Shown in pieces: positions 35,288 through 43,891 of a stretch of DNA of 64,000 bases (position 1 is the first letter of the stretch; every line of letters starts with the position of its first letter). Source of the stretch: Mycobacterium branderi (GTDB lineage: Bacteria > Actinomycetota > Actinomycetes > Mycobacteriales > Mycobacteriaceae); contig NZ_AP022606.1 of NCBI RefSeq assembly GCF_010728725.1, positions 2,790,001 through 2,854,000 on the forward strand, written 5' to 3'. A program made the translations under genes and the position numbers. The notes under the pieces are model-generated. The model ran no database searches. It saw nothing but the letters and a program-made list of their open reading frames with translations, and was not told the DNA's origin.

Positions 35288-37627
35288 TCACTCCTTCGCC
35301 GGCGCCGCGGACTCGGCTTCCGCGGCAGGGGTTGTCTCGGTGTAGAGCGGATGTTCCGGCAACTCCTGGGCCACCGAACCCGATCGGAAGTTGCGGACGG
35401 CTGTCCACGCGATCCAGATGAAGGGCAGCACACCGCCGAGAATCAGAATCAGATCACCGGGCATTCGCAGCCACTCGAGCACCGAGTTGCCCGGCCGGGT
35501 GATGTAGCCCAACGAGCGGGCCTCGAAATAGCCCTCGTTGACCGAGTGGTAGAGCTGCATCACGCCCAGCGGCAACAACGTTGCGAACACCATCCAGGCC
35601 AGCCCGATGTTCATGCCCCAAAACGATAGTCGTGCAAGCTTTTCCGGCCACTTCTCGGCCGGGATGATGTAGCGGAACGCGAACATCGCCAGGCCGACTG
35701 CGAGCATGCCGTAGACACCCATCATGGCGGCGTGCCCGTGGTTGGCGGTCAGCGCGGTGCCGATTTGGTAGTAGGACACCACTGGCAGGTTGATCAGGAA
35801 CCCAAAGATGCCGGCGCCCAGGAAGTTCCAGAAGCCAACGGCCACCAGGAACATCACCGCCCAGCGGTGGGGGAAGGGCTTGGCGTCACCGGACTGCTGG
35901 CGCGACCCGAGCTGCAGGAACGCCCACGCCTCGACGGTCAGGAACGTCAGCGGGATGACCTCGGCGGCCGAGAAGAACGCGCCGAGCGCCATGTGCTCGA
36001 CCGGGGTGCCCGAGAAGTACAGGTGATGCATGGTGCCGATCACGCCGCCGGCGGAATACAAGATGATGTCGAGGAAGATCACCCCGAGCGCAATCCGTTC
36101 CCGCACCACCCCGAGCAGAACGAAGATGTAGGCCACCATCACGGTGGTGAACAGCTCGAGGAAGTCTTCCACCCACAGGTGCACCACCCAGAATCGCCAG
36201 AAGTCCGCCACCGAGAAGTGGGTCTTGCTGCTGGCCAGCAGGCCCACCGCATAGAACACCGGGATAGCCAGCCCGGCGAAGAAGAACATCCACGGCATGT
36301 TGAGTTTCGATTCGCCCCGCAGCCGGGCCCGCATCCCGCGCCAGATGATCGCGATCCACAAAAACAGGCCGACGATCAGCAGGATCTGCCACAACCGCGG
36401 CAGGTCGAGGTATTCCCATTGCTGGGAGAACAGCGACCCTTCCGGGATCATCCCGTAGATGGACAGCGCTTCGGTGATCAGGGAGCCGAATACGACCAGC
36501 GCGACCGCGCCCAGTAACCCGTACGCCAGCCAACTCTGGCGTTTCGGCTCCCGGCGGGCGATGAATGGCACCAGGAAAATGCCGCCGGCCAGAAACGCCG
36601 CCGCGGTCCAGAACAGGGCCAGCTGCACATGCCAGGTGCGGGCCAGGTTGTAGGGCAGCACCCGGGCCAGGTCCAAACCGAAGAAATTCGACAGGTCGGC
36701 CCGGTAGTGCTCGGCGGCCGCGCCCACCAATGTCTGCGCCAAGAACAGCACCGACACGATCGCGAAGAACCAGACCGTGGCGCGCTGAGCCGGTGTCAGG
36801 CCCACCTCGCCCGGCTCGCGGAACGACAACGTGGTTGCCTGCTCGCCGTGCCAGCCGACCTGTTGGCTCCAGCGGCCGTACACGGCGAACATGATCCCGA
36901 TGCCGCCCAGCAGCGCGATCAGAGACAACGCAGAGAACACGATCACCGACGCGGTTGGGCCGTTGTCGACCCGGGGCTCCGATGGCCAGTTATTGGTGTA
37001 GCTGTAGACGTGGCCGGGTCGCTGCGCCGCGGATGCCCAGGCAGTCCAGGCGAAAAACGAAGTCAGATCATGGATCTCGGCCTTGTCGGTGATCAGGCGC
37101 GGCAGCAGACCGTATTTGGTGGAGTCCTCGCCGAAGAAGGACGCGTAGTGCCGCTGGATGTTGTCGAACGCCCGGGTCTGCTTGTCGGTGAACACCAGAG
37201 TCTTGGTGTCCGGGTTGTAACGGTTGGTGCGAAACTCGGCGACCACCCGATCGTGTGGCTCGCTGACACCTTCTGCCCGGTATTGGCCGGCGACGTCCTC
37301 GGTGGCCATCCGCAGGTATTCGGCGGTGCGGTCGGGCCCCAGGTAGGCGCCGTGGCCGAGCACGGAACCGTACTCCATCAGACCGCGAGCTTGGAACAGT
37401 TCCTGGCCATGAGTGATGTCGTCCTTGGTGAACAACACCTGACCGGACTGGCTGACAACCTTGTCCGGCATCGGCATCGACGCTGTGTAGGCCCGGTAGG
37501 CCAGGATGCCCAGCACCAAGAATCCGAAGATCAACACCAGGGCCACACCCTGGGCCCAGCCCTTGCCGATCAGTGGCTGTGCAGTCGCGCCATTCGAAGC
37601 CGGCGATTGAGCCGGTTTGGTTGCCAT
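35288..37627 (-). CDS. norB: Quinol-dependent nitric oxide reductase
   Basis: 779 residues, the size of single-subunit qNOR. The N-terminal region has a periplasmic loop (about 60-225) replacing the NorC cytochrome; it lacks a CxxCH motif, so electrons come from quinol. About 14 membrane helices carry heme and FeB ligands in WHVQLALFW, VVHLWVEDFLELF, IGTMHHLYF and ANHGHAAMMG. It reduces 2 NO to N2O, removing a DosR-activating, heme-poisoning signal. First gene of an operon with the zinc-ribbon membrane protein and SPFH protein. The DosR box at 37727 lies 100 bp upstream and may serve both directions. Confidence 0.93.
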   Translation of the reverse strand: MATKPAQSPASNGATAQPLIGKGWAQGVALVLIFGFLVLGILAYRAYTASMPMPDKVVSQSGQVLFTKDDITHGQELFQARGLMEYGSVLGHGAYLGPDRTAEYLRMATEDVAGQYRAEGVSEPHDRVVAEFRTNRYNPDTKTLVFTDKQTRAFDNIQRHYASFFGEDSTKYGLLPRLITDKAEIHDLTSFFAWTAWASAAQRPGHVYSYTNNWPSEPRVDNGPTASVIVFSALSLIALLGGIGIMFAVYGRWSQQVGWHGEQATTLSFREPGEVGLTPAQRATVWFFAIVSVLFLAQTLVGAAAEHYRADLSNFFGLDLARVLPYNLARTWHVQLALFWTAAAFLAGGIFLVPFIARREPKRQSWLAYGLLGAVALVVFGSLITEALSIYGMIPEGSLFSQQWEYLDLPRLWQILLIVGLFLWIAIIWRGMRARLRGESKLNMPWMFFFAGLAIPVFYAVGLLASSKTHFSVADFWRFWVVHLWVEDFLELFTTVMVAYIFVLLGVVRERIALGVIFLDIILYSAGGVIGTMHHLYFSGTPVEHMALGAFFSAAEVIPLTFLTVEAWAFLQLGSRQQSGDAKPFPHRWAVMFLVAVGFWNFLGAGIFGFLINLPVVSYYQIGTALTANHGHAAMMGVYGMLAVGLAMFAFRYIIPAEKWPEKLARLSFWGMNIGLAWMVFATLLPLGVMQLYHSVNEGYFEARSLGYITRPGNSVLEWLRMPGDLILILGGVLPFIWIAWTAVRNFRSGSVAQELPEHPLYTETTPAAEAESAAPAKE

Positions 37628-37726
37628 ACCGGTGACCCTCCTCGACCGTGGGCGGATTGCCCGAATTTAACTCGTTTGTGACGCGCGACACGCCGGATTG
37701 GCAGGTATTGACCATTGCCGGAGAAC

Positions 37727-37745
37727 GGGGGACCAATGGCCCTGG
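37727..37745. promoter_or_regulatory. DosR box between norB and a Usp gene
   Basis: Core GGGACCAATGGCCC (37729-37742). It is 62 bp before the Usp ATG (+) and 100 bp before norB (-). Confidence 0.8.
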
Positions 37746-37806
37746 GGAACGCCATTTTCCGACGCCTAGCTTGAAATCAGCAAAGCACTCGGCAAAGGAG
37801 GACGTG

Positions 37807-38613
37807 ATGCGCGACATACGTCCAGCCCCCTCAATGGTTGTTGGCATCGACGGATCACTGGCGGCAACGCACGCGGCTTTGTGGGCGGTCGACGAGGCCG
37901 TCAGCCGGGATATCCCGCTGCGACTGGTCTACGTGATCAATCGTGCAGACGGTGGCGGTGTCGACGACCACAGCCGACTGGCGTCCGGTCGTGCGGCGTT
38001 GCGTGCAACGCAACGGGCAGTTGAGAAGACCGGTCAACCGGTCAAGGTGGAAACCGACATCGTGTGGGGAACGCCGCTTACGAAACTGGCCGAGGAATCG
38101 CGTTCGGCGGTGATGGTCTGCATCGGTTCGATGGGGATGAAACACGCTTGTCACGGCGAGGGTTCCGTCGCGTCCGCCTTGCCCGGCATCGCACGGTGCC
38201 CGGTCGCCGTGATCTGTGGCTCTGTGCACCGGCCGGCAACTTTCCGCGTCGGCGCCGTTGCCGTCGAAGCAAATGACGATAGGGCGCTTCAACAAGCCTT
38301 CGAGGAGGCGAGACTACGCGGAGCGCCGTTGCAGGCCATCGCCTCGTGGGAGGCGGAGGCGCCCGACGACATCATCGACGGGAACCGGTTGGCCGAAGCG
38401 CAACTGAATCGCCGGATCGCCCGCTGGACGCGGCAGTATCCCGACGTGTCGGTCGAGGCAATCGCGGTTCGCGGCAGCGTATGTCGCTATGTAGCCGAGA
38501 ACGCGGGATCCATCCAGCTTCTCGTTTCGGGTGTGCGCAGTCGCGGGTGCGATGCGGGCAAGCCGGCCGCGGTCAATTGTTCAGTGCTGACCGTGAACGG
38601 TAACCACTTATAG
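37807..38613 (+). CDS. Universal stress protein
   Basis: 268 residues from the ATG at 37807, preceded by AAAGGAGG; longer in-frame extensions have no such site. The N-terminus MRDIRPAPSMVVGIDGS is close to that of the Usp in the devR operon, and both share a weak second domain. Divergent from norB and preceded by a DosR box. Its 3' end overlaps the hypD remnant on the other strand by 6 bp. Confidence 0.88.
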   Translation: MRDIRPAPSMVVGIDGSLAATHAALWAVDEAVSRDIPLRLVYVINRADGGGVDDHSRLASGRAALRATQRAVEKTGQPVKVETDIVWGTPLTKLAEESRSAVMVCIGSMGMKHACHGEGSVASALPGIARCPVAVICGSVHRPATFRVGAVAVEANDDRALQQAFEEARLRGAPLQAIASWEAEAPDDIIDGNRLAEAQLNRRIARWTRQYPDVSVEAIAVRGSVCRYVAENAGSIQLLVSGVRSRGCDAGKPAAVNCSVLTVNGNHL

Positions 38614-39045
38614 GATGCGGGATTCCACCAGCTTGACCGCGTCGCGGTGCATGCGGCCGAAGTTGTAGTAGGCGGCGCAGGCGTCTTCGGGGGACACCAT
38701 GCAGGTGCCGATCGGGGTCTCCGGAGTGCATGCGGTGCCGAAAACCTTGCATTCCCAGGGCTTGAGCACACCCTTGAGCACTTCACCGCATTGGCACGCC
38801 TTGGGGTCGGCGACCCGCACGCCGGGCATGTCGTAGCGCAGCTCGGCGTCGAAGTCGGCGAAGTCGTCGTGCAGCCGCAGCGCGCTCTGCGAGATGAAGC
38901 CCAGGCCGCGCCATTCGAAGTGCGGGCGCAACGCGAATACCTTGCCCATCAATGCCAGCGCGGCCGGGTTGCCGTTCTCGGGCACTACCCGCCTGTACTG
39001 GTTTTCCACCTCGCAGCGGCCCTCGCGGATCTGGGTCAGCAGCAT
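38608..39045 (-). pseudogene. C-terminal fragment of hydrogenase maturation protein HypD
   Basis: 145 codons homologous to the last ~40% of HypD (normally about 370 residues), which builds the Fe(CN)2CO group of NiFe hydrogenases. The C-terminal cluster motif is intact (CQCGEVLKG, CKVFGTACTPE, GTCMVS, YYNFGR). Homology starts around IDLTNI, a few codons before the ATG at 39045; the N-terminal domains with the Fe-binding Cys are absent and the sequence further upstream is unrelated. Probably a deletion remnant; a complete hypD must exist elsewhere if the nearby hydrogenase is functional. Confidence 0.75.
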
Positions 39046-39228
39046 CGCGACCGACGCGATGTTCGTGAGGTCAATCCGACGGCGACGATTCTGCCGGTCA
39101 GTGCCCGCACTGGTGCAGGTATGACAGCTTGGTTGGCCTGGCTGCGGCGATTCGTGGCAAGCGGCGTGGCCTGACAGTTATTGACGCGCCGGTGGCTGTG
39201 ATGGCCAGGCAGCCTGGCGAGTGCCTGT

Positions 39229-39247
39229 TGAGGACTTTGGTCCCTGC
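39229..39247. promoter_or_regulatory. DosR box upstream of fdxA
   Basis: Core AGGACTTTGGTCCC (39231-39244), 60 bp before the fdxA ATG. Confidence 0.8.
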
Positions 39248-39303
39248 AGCACAGGGCTTCCGGCTCCGGTTCTCGACGTTCGCCTCTCGCTAGCTTCTGA
39301 GGC

Positions 39304-39654
39304 ATGACATACGTGATCGGCAGGGCATGCGTGGACGTCATGGAAAAGTCCTGCGTCCGGGAATGCCCGGTGGACTGCATTTACGAGGGCGCCCGGTCGT
39401 TGTACATCAACCCCGACGAGTGCGTGGACTGTGGTGCATGCAAACTAGCGTGCCGGGTCGGCGCGATCTACTACCAGACCGATCTGCCCGACGACGAGCA
39501 GCAATACCTCGCCGACAATGCCGCGTTCTTCGCGGAGACGCTTGCCGGCCGCGACGCACCGCTCGGCTCCCCCGGGGGCGCGGCCGCAATCGGCCGGCTG
39601 GGGGTCGACACGCCCTTGGTCTCGGCAATGCCACCACGCGTCAGGCCCGGCTGA
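39304..39654 (+). CDS. fdxA: Seven-iron ferredoxin FdxA
   Basis: 116 residues. Cys residues for a 3Fe-4S plus 4Fe-4S pair are present in CVDVMEKSCVRECPVDC and CVDCGACKLACRVGA. It matches Rv2007c FdxA, a DosR-regulon electron carrier. Electron partners here could include the hydrogenase or the oxidoreductases nearby (inference). It is 10 bp upstream of the PPOX gene and preceded by a DosR box. Confidence 0.93.
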   Translation: MTYVIGRACVDVMEKSCVRECPVDCIYEGARSLYINPDECVDCGACKLACRVGAIYYQTDLPDDEQQYLADNAAFFAETLAGRDAPLGSPGGAAAIGRLGVDTPLVSAMPPRVRPG

Positions 39655-39664
39655 GGGAATCGTC

Positions 39665-40138
39665 ATGGTGCTGCGACGCGAGCTCGAAGTCCTTGAGCGC
39701 CAACAGTGTATGGCATTACTGCAGAAGGTCCGAGTGGGTCGCTTGGTCTTCACTGAGCATGCGCTTCCTGTGGTGCAGCCGGTGAATTTTCGGTTGTGGC
39801 ACGACGATATCGTGCTCCGCGTTGGCGGCGGCGCAAAGCTCGACGCTGCGGTGCACAACGTTGTCGTGGCGTTCGAGGCAGACGAGCTCGACCCGGATCT
39901 GCGCACCGGGTGGAGTGTGACTGTCGTCGGGCACGCGCAGCTGATCACATCCGTCGACGATCTGGTGGAGCTGTCCGGGGTGTTCTTGCAGCCGTGGGTT
40001 GAGGGCCGGCGCGACTACTTCGTGCGCATTCTGACAGAGCAGGTGACGGGCCGCCGGATGCGAACACCGGTGGAAGCGACTGACAGCGGCCGGCTTTCGG
40101 CACTAGCGCCAAGGGGCGACACTGCATCGAATTGTTGA
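39665..40138 (+). CDS. Pyridoxamine 5'-phosphate oxidase-fold flavin-binding protein
   Basis: 157 residues starting at the ATG 39665, 10 bp after fdxA. The split beta-barrel signature is LLQKVRVGRLVFTEHALPVVQPVNFRL-like, with the later W-S-V-T-V-V-G-H-A strand. Similar short PPOX-like proteins (Rv3129 type) belong to the DosR regulon and may bind FMN or F420. Co-transcription with fdxA suggests a redox role; the true substrate is unknown. Confidence 0.82.
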   Translation: MVLRRELEVLERQQCMALLQKVRVGRLVFTEHALPVVQPVNFRLWHDDIVLRVGGGAKLDAAVHNVVVAFEADELDPDLRTGWSVTVVGHAQLITSVDDLVELSGVFLQPWVEGRRDYFVRILTEQVTGRRMRTPVEATDSGRLSALAPRGDTASNC

Positions 40139-40320
40139 GCGAGCGCTTCGCAACCGACCGCGTATCTTGACGGCTTTGCCGCCTCACCTGGTCTGCGTGC
40201 TGGCGCATCTTTTTGTGCGTCGCTGGGCGGCTCAAGCCTTTTCTCCAGACACCAGGCACTGGTGGAGCCCGGCGATTCCACGCTATTGTCAACGGACGGC
40301 GCCACATTCACCAGTTGAGC

Positions 40321-41742
40321 ATGGAAGTCATGAGTGACTTTCGGCCTTGCCCTACGGTGACTTACGACCGTGATCACCAAGCCATCCGGCACTCGCGTCG
40401 CTTGCTGCGATGGTCGATTCTGAGCTTTGTGGCACGCGTACGCATTCATCGTTTCGGTGGCAGGCTGCCGGGCGGGGTTTACGGCGCGGCTGATGCGAAC
40501 TTTGCTTGCGCTGTCCGTAGTTTCGCCGACTTATTCCCGACTCGCCGACTCGGTGGCGGCGCGCTGTCCGTGTACCTCGACGGCTGGCCGGTAGTTGACG
40601 TGTGGACCGGGTGGGCAGACCGCCGTGGCACTGTCCCGTGGTCGGAGAACACCGGCGCGATGGTGTTTTCGGTAACCAAGGGGTTGGCTTCGACGGTGAT
40701 CCATCGGCTTGTCGACCGCGGATTGCTCGCGTACGACGTGCCGGTCGCCGAGTACTGGCCGGAGTTCGGCGCGAAAGGCAAGTCCGCCATCACCATTCGC
40801 GATGTCATGCGGCACCGCGCCGGCCTGTCACACCTGGGCGGCGCCACCGGCGCCGAATTGATGGACACCCACACCATGGAGGCCAGGTTGGCGGCAGCGC
40901 CAGTGGGGTGGCTGCTCGGCAAGCCGGCCTATCATGCCCTGACCTACGGGTGGCTGATGTCTGGTCTGGCTCGGGCGGTTACCGGCAAGGGAATGCGTGA
41001 GCTGATCCGCACGGAGCTCGCCCAGCCGCTCAACACCGACGGGCTGCATTTGGGCCGTCCACCGGCCCACGCACCGACTCGCACGGCACAGATCATCGCG
41101 CCGCAGCGCAGTAGGGCCAACCCGCTGTTCAACTTCGTGGCACCGAAGATCGCCGCCTTCCCGCTGTCGGCCGCGTTCGGCGCAATGTACTTCCCGGGCA
41201 TGAAAGCTTTTGTCCAAGGCGATATGCCGATGCTCGACGGTGAGCTGCCGGCGGCAAACGGGGTGTGTACCGCACGCGCGCTGGCCCGGTTGTACGGTGC
41301 GGTTGCCAACGGCGGCCAGCTCGACGGAACACAGTTCCTGTCGCCCGAACTGGTAGCCGGATTGACCGGCAGGCTCAGCCTGCGGCCCGACCACAACCTC
41401 TTGCTGCCGTTGGCCTGGCACATGGGATATCACGCGATCCCGCTACCCATCCCGGGTGTGCTGCCCGGATTCGGTCACGCCGGTATGGGCGGATCGATCG
41501 GGTGGGCCGATCCGGCCAGCGGGATGGCGTTCGGCTTCGTGCACAACCGTTTGCTGACCCCGATGGTCTTCGACCAGGCGACGTTCATCGGGCTGGGTGC
41601 ACTGCTGCGGCGCGGTGTCGCTGCGGCGCGACGGCATGGCTACTACATCATGCCCGAATTCGGGGCGCCGTTCCCCGAATCGGCGAACGGCTCCGCCGGG
41701 GGAGCCGCTATGCCGACCCGCGGAGTCCGGCGGTTGGGTTGA
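40321..41742 (+). CDS. Beta-lactamase-fold serine hydrolase (EstB/LipD type)
   Basis: About 473 residues from the ATG at 40321 (another Met three codons on). The class C beta-lactamase/esterase motif S-x-x-K is SVTK in MVFSVTKGLA; YGW provides the Tyr motif and HAGMGGS the third. Such mycobacterial proteins hydrolyse esters rather than beta-lactams. No signal peptide is clear. It sits inside the DosR island, but no DosR box was found immediately upstream, so regulation is uncertain. Confidence 0.8.
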   Translation: MEVMSDFRPCPTVTYDRDHQAIRHSRRLLRWSILSFVARVRIHRFGGRLPGGVYGAADANFACAVRSFADLFPTRRLGGGALSVYLDGWPVVDVWTGWADRRGTVPWSENTGAMVFSVTKGLASTVIHRLVDRGLLAYDVPVAEYWPEFGAKGKSAITIRDVMRHRAGLSHLGGATGAELMDTHTMEARLAAAPVGWLLGKPAYHALTYGWLMSGLARAVTGKGMRELIRTELAQPLNTDGLHLGRPPAHAPTRTAQIIAPQRSRANPLFNFVAPKIAAFPLSAAFGAMYFPGMKAFVQGDMPMLDGELPAANGVCTARALARLYGAVANGGQLDGTQFLSPELVAGLTGRLSLRPDHNLLLPLAWHMGYHAIPLPIPGVLPGFGHAGMGGSIGWADPASGMAFGFVHNRLLTPMVFDQATFIGLGALLRRGVAAARRHGYYIMPEFGAPFPESANGSAGGAAMPTRGVRRLG

Positions 41743-41757
41743 CGGTGATTCTCCGCA

Positions 41758-42081
41758 TCAATTGCTTGGCGAAATCAACCCGTAGTGCCCGTCGTAGCGG
41801 TGATACAGCACGCCGGCACGGCCCTCGGCCACGTCGATGAAGAACAAAAACGGCAGCCCGAGCAAACAGAGCTCTTCCTTAGCCCGCTGTAGGGTGAGCC
41901 GCGGAGCGGGCTGCGGGCTTAAGGTCACCGGCAGCTCGAAGGGCGCGAGCTCTTCGACCGAGGGTTTGAGCTGTGCGACACGGTAACCGGTTGGCCCCGC
42001 CCTGTACACGACACTGGCTTGCCGCGTGCCCTTCTCGGTGAATAGGTGGAAGTCGTAGTCGAGCAGCTCCATCTCCTGCAC
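41758..42081 (-). CDS. Shortened ribosome hibernation factor (S30AE C-terminal domains only)
   Basis: 107 residues from a GTG at 42081. It contains two copies of the HPF C-terminal fold, each with the D-Y-D-F/H-Y-R-Y-D pattern (LLDYDFHLFTEKGT and VLYHRYDGHYGLI). Long HPF/RafH proteins of about 260 residues have an N-terminal S30AE ribosome-binding domain that is missing here; the frame is open about 75 bp further upstream (reading VEITTTRTLDEAV) before a stop. It is either a dimerisation-domain remnant of the DosR-regulated RafH (Rv0079/MSMEG_3935 type) or a small modulator. Confidence 0.72.
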   Translation of the reverse strand: MQEMELLDYDFHLFTEKGTRQASVVYRAGPTGYRVAQLKPSVEELAPFELPVTLSPQPAPRLTLQRAKEELCLLGLPFLFFIDVAEGRAGVLYHRYDGHYGLISPSN

Positions 42082-42267
42082 GGCCTCGTCGAGTGTTCGG
42101 GTTGTCGTTATCTCGACTTCTCCTCGGGCAGCTGGAGTTTGGCTCGCAGCCTGCGACCAAGATCAGGCCCTCAGTTGCAGCGCGCAGATGCCCTTGACCG
42201 TGCTCGCGGCGTTTGGAATTCATGCCACAACATGCCATCTGCCAGCGAACTGACGAACGCCCCGCAC

Positions 42268-42287
42268 GAAGGGACTTCGGTCCCTAT
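42268..42287. promoter_or_regulatory. DosR box upstream of membrane protein (and HPF fragment)
   Basis: Core GGGACTTCGGTCCC (42271-42284), near-perfect palindrome 73 bp before the ATG at 42357. Its core is the exact reverse complement of the one at 44791-44804. Confidence 0.85.
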
Positions 42288-42356
42288 CGCCGGGATTCCC
42301 TCGCCTGCTCCGATGGGTGATAGGCCCCAAGGGCCAGTAGTACAGGAGGTATCACA

Positions 42357-42821
42357 ATGAATGCTTCACCGCAATCGCAGGTCCGGACACGCATGTTTGC
42401 CCGTGTGCTTGGCCCATTCTTGGTTGTTGTCGACGTGACTGCATTGGCACGCGCGTCGGACATGCGGGGACTGCTCTCCGACTTCGAGGCGAACTCCCTG
42501 TGGACCTGGGTCACAGGCGCCTTCATCCTGCTCTTCGGCCTCATCGTCGTTGCTGCGCACCAATACTGGCGTGGTGCCCCGGCGATCATCGTCTCCCTGC
42601 TGGGCTGGCTTATCGCGCTGCGCGGGTTGATCCTGCTGGCCTTCCCCAAGGCTTTCGTTTCGCTCGCCAACAGCATGATCGACGCCCAAGGTTGGTGGAT
42701 GACCGCCTGCGCCGCTTTCGGTGTGGTCGGACTGTACCTGACCTACGTCGGCTGGATGCCGGTCAGCGGACCGGAATCACGAGCACCTAGCTCGGCGGCG
42801 AATCTGCGCCGCGCTGCGTAA
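42357..42821 (+). CDS. Four-helix integral membrane protein, unknown function
   Basis: 154 residues with hydrophobic helices at roughly 16-33, 49-68, 75-95 and 112-133, and a basic C-terminal tail. ATG 42357 follows a GGAGG-type site (ACAGGAGG). No enzyme motif. A strong DosR box upstream makes it a DosR-regulon member. I do not recognise a named family. Confidence 0.78.
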   Translation: MNASPQSQVRTRMFARVLGPFLVVVDVTALARASDMRGLLSDFEANSLWTWVTGAFILLFGLIVVAAHQYWRGAPAIIVSLLGWLIALRGLILLAFPKAFVSLANSMIDAQGWWMTACAAFGVVGLYLTYVGWMPVSGPESRAPSSAANLRRAA

Positions 42822-42947
42822 CGCTCGCACAGGGGACGCCTAGTGCCGCCAGGGGCGATGAGGATTCATCGAGTTTGACGCTGGCGCGAAGAAGTGCGAG
42901 TGACCAGCGCGCTCACGTCGATCTCGCTTACCGAACCCTATGCGTGA

Positions 42948-43865
42948 TCACTCGGCGATTGGGGTGCGCGGACGCGCCACGATGACCGGTATGTGCGCGG
43001 CGTGCACCATCGCATTAGCCACGGATCCGAGCTGCATACCGGCGAAGCCGCCGCGACCGTGGCTGCCCACCACAAGGAGTTGCGCAGACTCGGAGTGGTC
43101 GAGCAAATGCCGTGCCGGGTGTTCTGCCACCACTACCCGGTGCACGATGACGTCGGGGTAGCGTTCTTGCCATCCGGCCAAACGCTCGGCCAGCGTCTCC
43201 TCCGCGACGGATTGGGCATCGGGCCACGGCGCACCAGGAATGTAGTCAAGACGATCGGCATCGGTGAAGGCATGCAGCGCAACCAGTTCCACGCCGCGCC
43301 ACGATGCCTCCTCGAATGCGATCGCGGTAGCCAATTCCGAGCCCGGTGAGCCGTCGATGCCGACCAGCACCGGCGCGTGCGAGAGCGTGTTCGGCAGGAT
43401 GGTGTCATCGTGGATAACCGCCACGGGGCAATGGGCATGATGGACAAGCGCGGTGCTCACCGAGCCGAGGAGCCCACGGCGCAGCGCCCCGTAGCCGCGG
43501 GAGCCGACGACGACCATGCGAGCCAGCCCGGACAGCTCGATCAGGGTGGGCACGGGCGGGCAGAAGAATACGCGGGTGTGCACCGTCAATTTTCCGCTGC
43601 CGGCGCTAGCGTCAACCACCCGCATTGCCTGATCGATCACCTGCCGGCCACGCTCCTCTTGGATCACCCCGAAATCCTCGGGCAGCGGGGTCGTCACCAA
43701 TCCCAAACCGCCCCACCCGCGCAATGGGGTTGTGACGATGTGGATGAGATCAAGCGGAACCGAACGCATCAATGCCTCGCGAACTGCCCAGCGGACCGCC
43801 GAGTGCGAGTGCTCCGACCCATCGACGCCAACCAGGATTCCGTCGCGTCCAAACCTCTCGGGCAT
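42948..43865 (-). CDS. Tandem universal stress protein (Rv2005c/Rv2623 type)
   Basis: 305 residues, two intact Usp domains: ILVGVDGS with GSRGYGALRRGLLGS, then VLVGIDGS with GSHGRGGFAGMQLGS, both fitting the ATP motif G-x2-G-x9-G-S/T. Closest in layout to the Usp at 27439. Second gene of an operon 26 bp behind the SPFH gene, which has a DosR box. Confidence 0.9.
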   Translation of the reverse strand: MPERFGRDGILVGVDGSEHSHSAVRWAVREALMRSVPLDLIHIVTTPLRGWGGLGLVTTPLPEDFGVIQEERGRQVIDQAMRVVDASAGSGKLTVHTRVFFCPPVPTLIELSGLARMVVVGSRGYGALRRGLLGSVSTALVHHAHCPVAVIHDDTILPNTLSHAPVLVGIDGSPGSELATAIAFEEASWRGVELVALHAFTDADRLDYIPGAPWPDAQSVAEETLAERLAGWQERYPDVIVHRVVVAEHPARHLLDHSESAQLLVVGSHGRGGFAGMQLGSVANAMVHAAHIPVIVARPRTPIAE

Positions 43866-43891
43866 ATCGGTGTGCTCCCTAGCATCCGGTT

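Noticed and set aside
34663-35433. In-frame upstream extension of the SPFH gene
   Set aside because: Overlaps the zinc-ribbon membrane gene and gives an Arg-rich non-homologous leader; the GTG at 34662 gives the normal slipin N-terminus.
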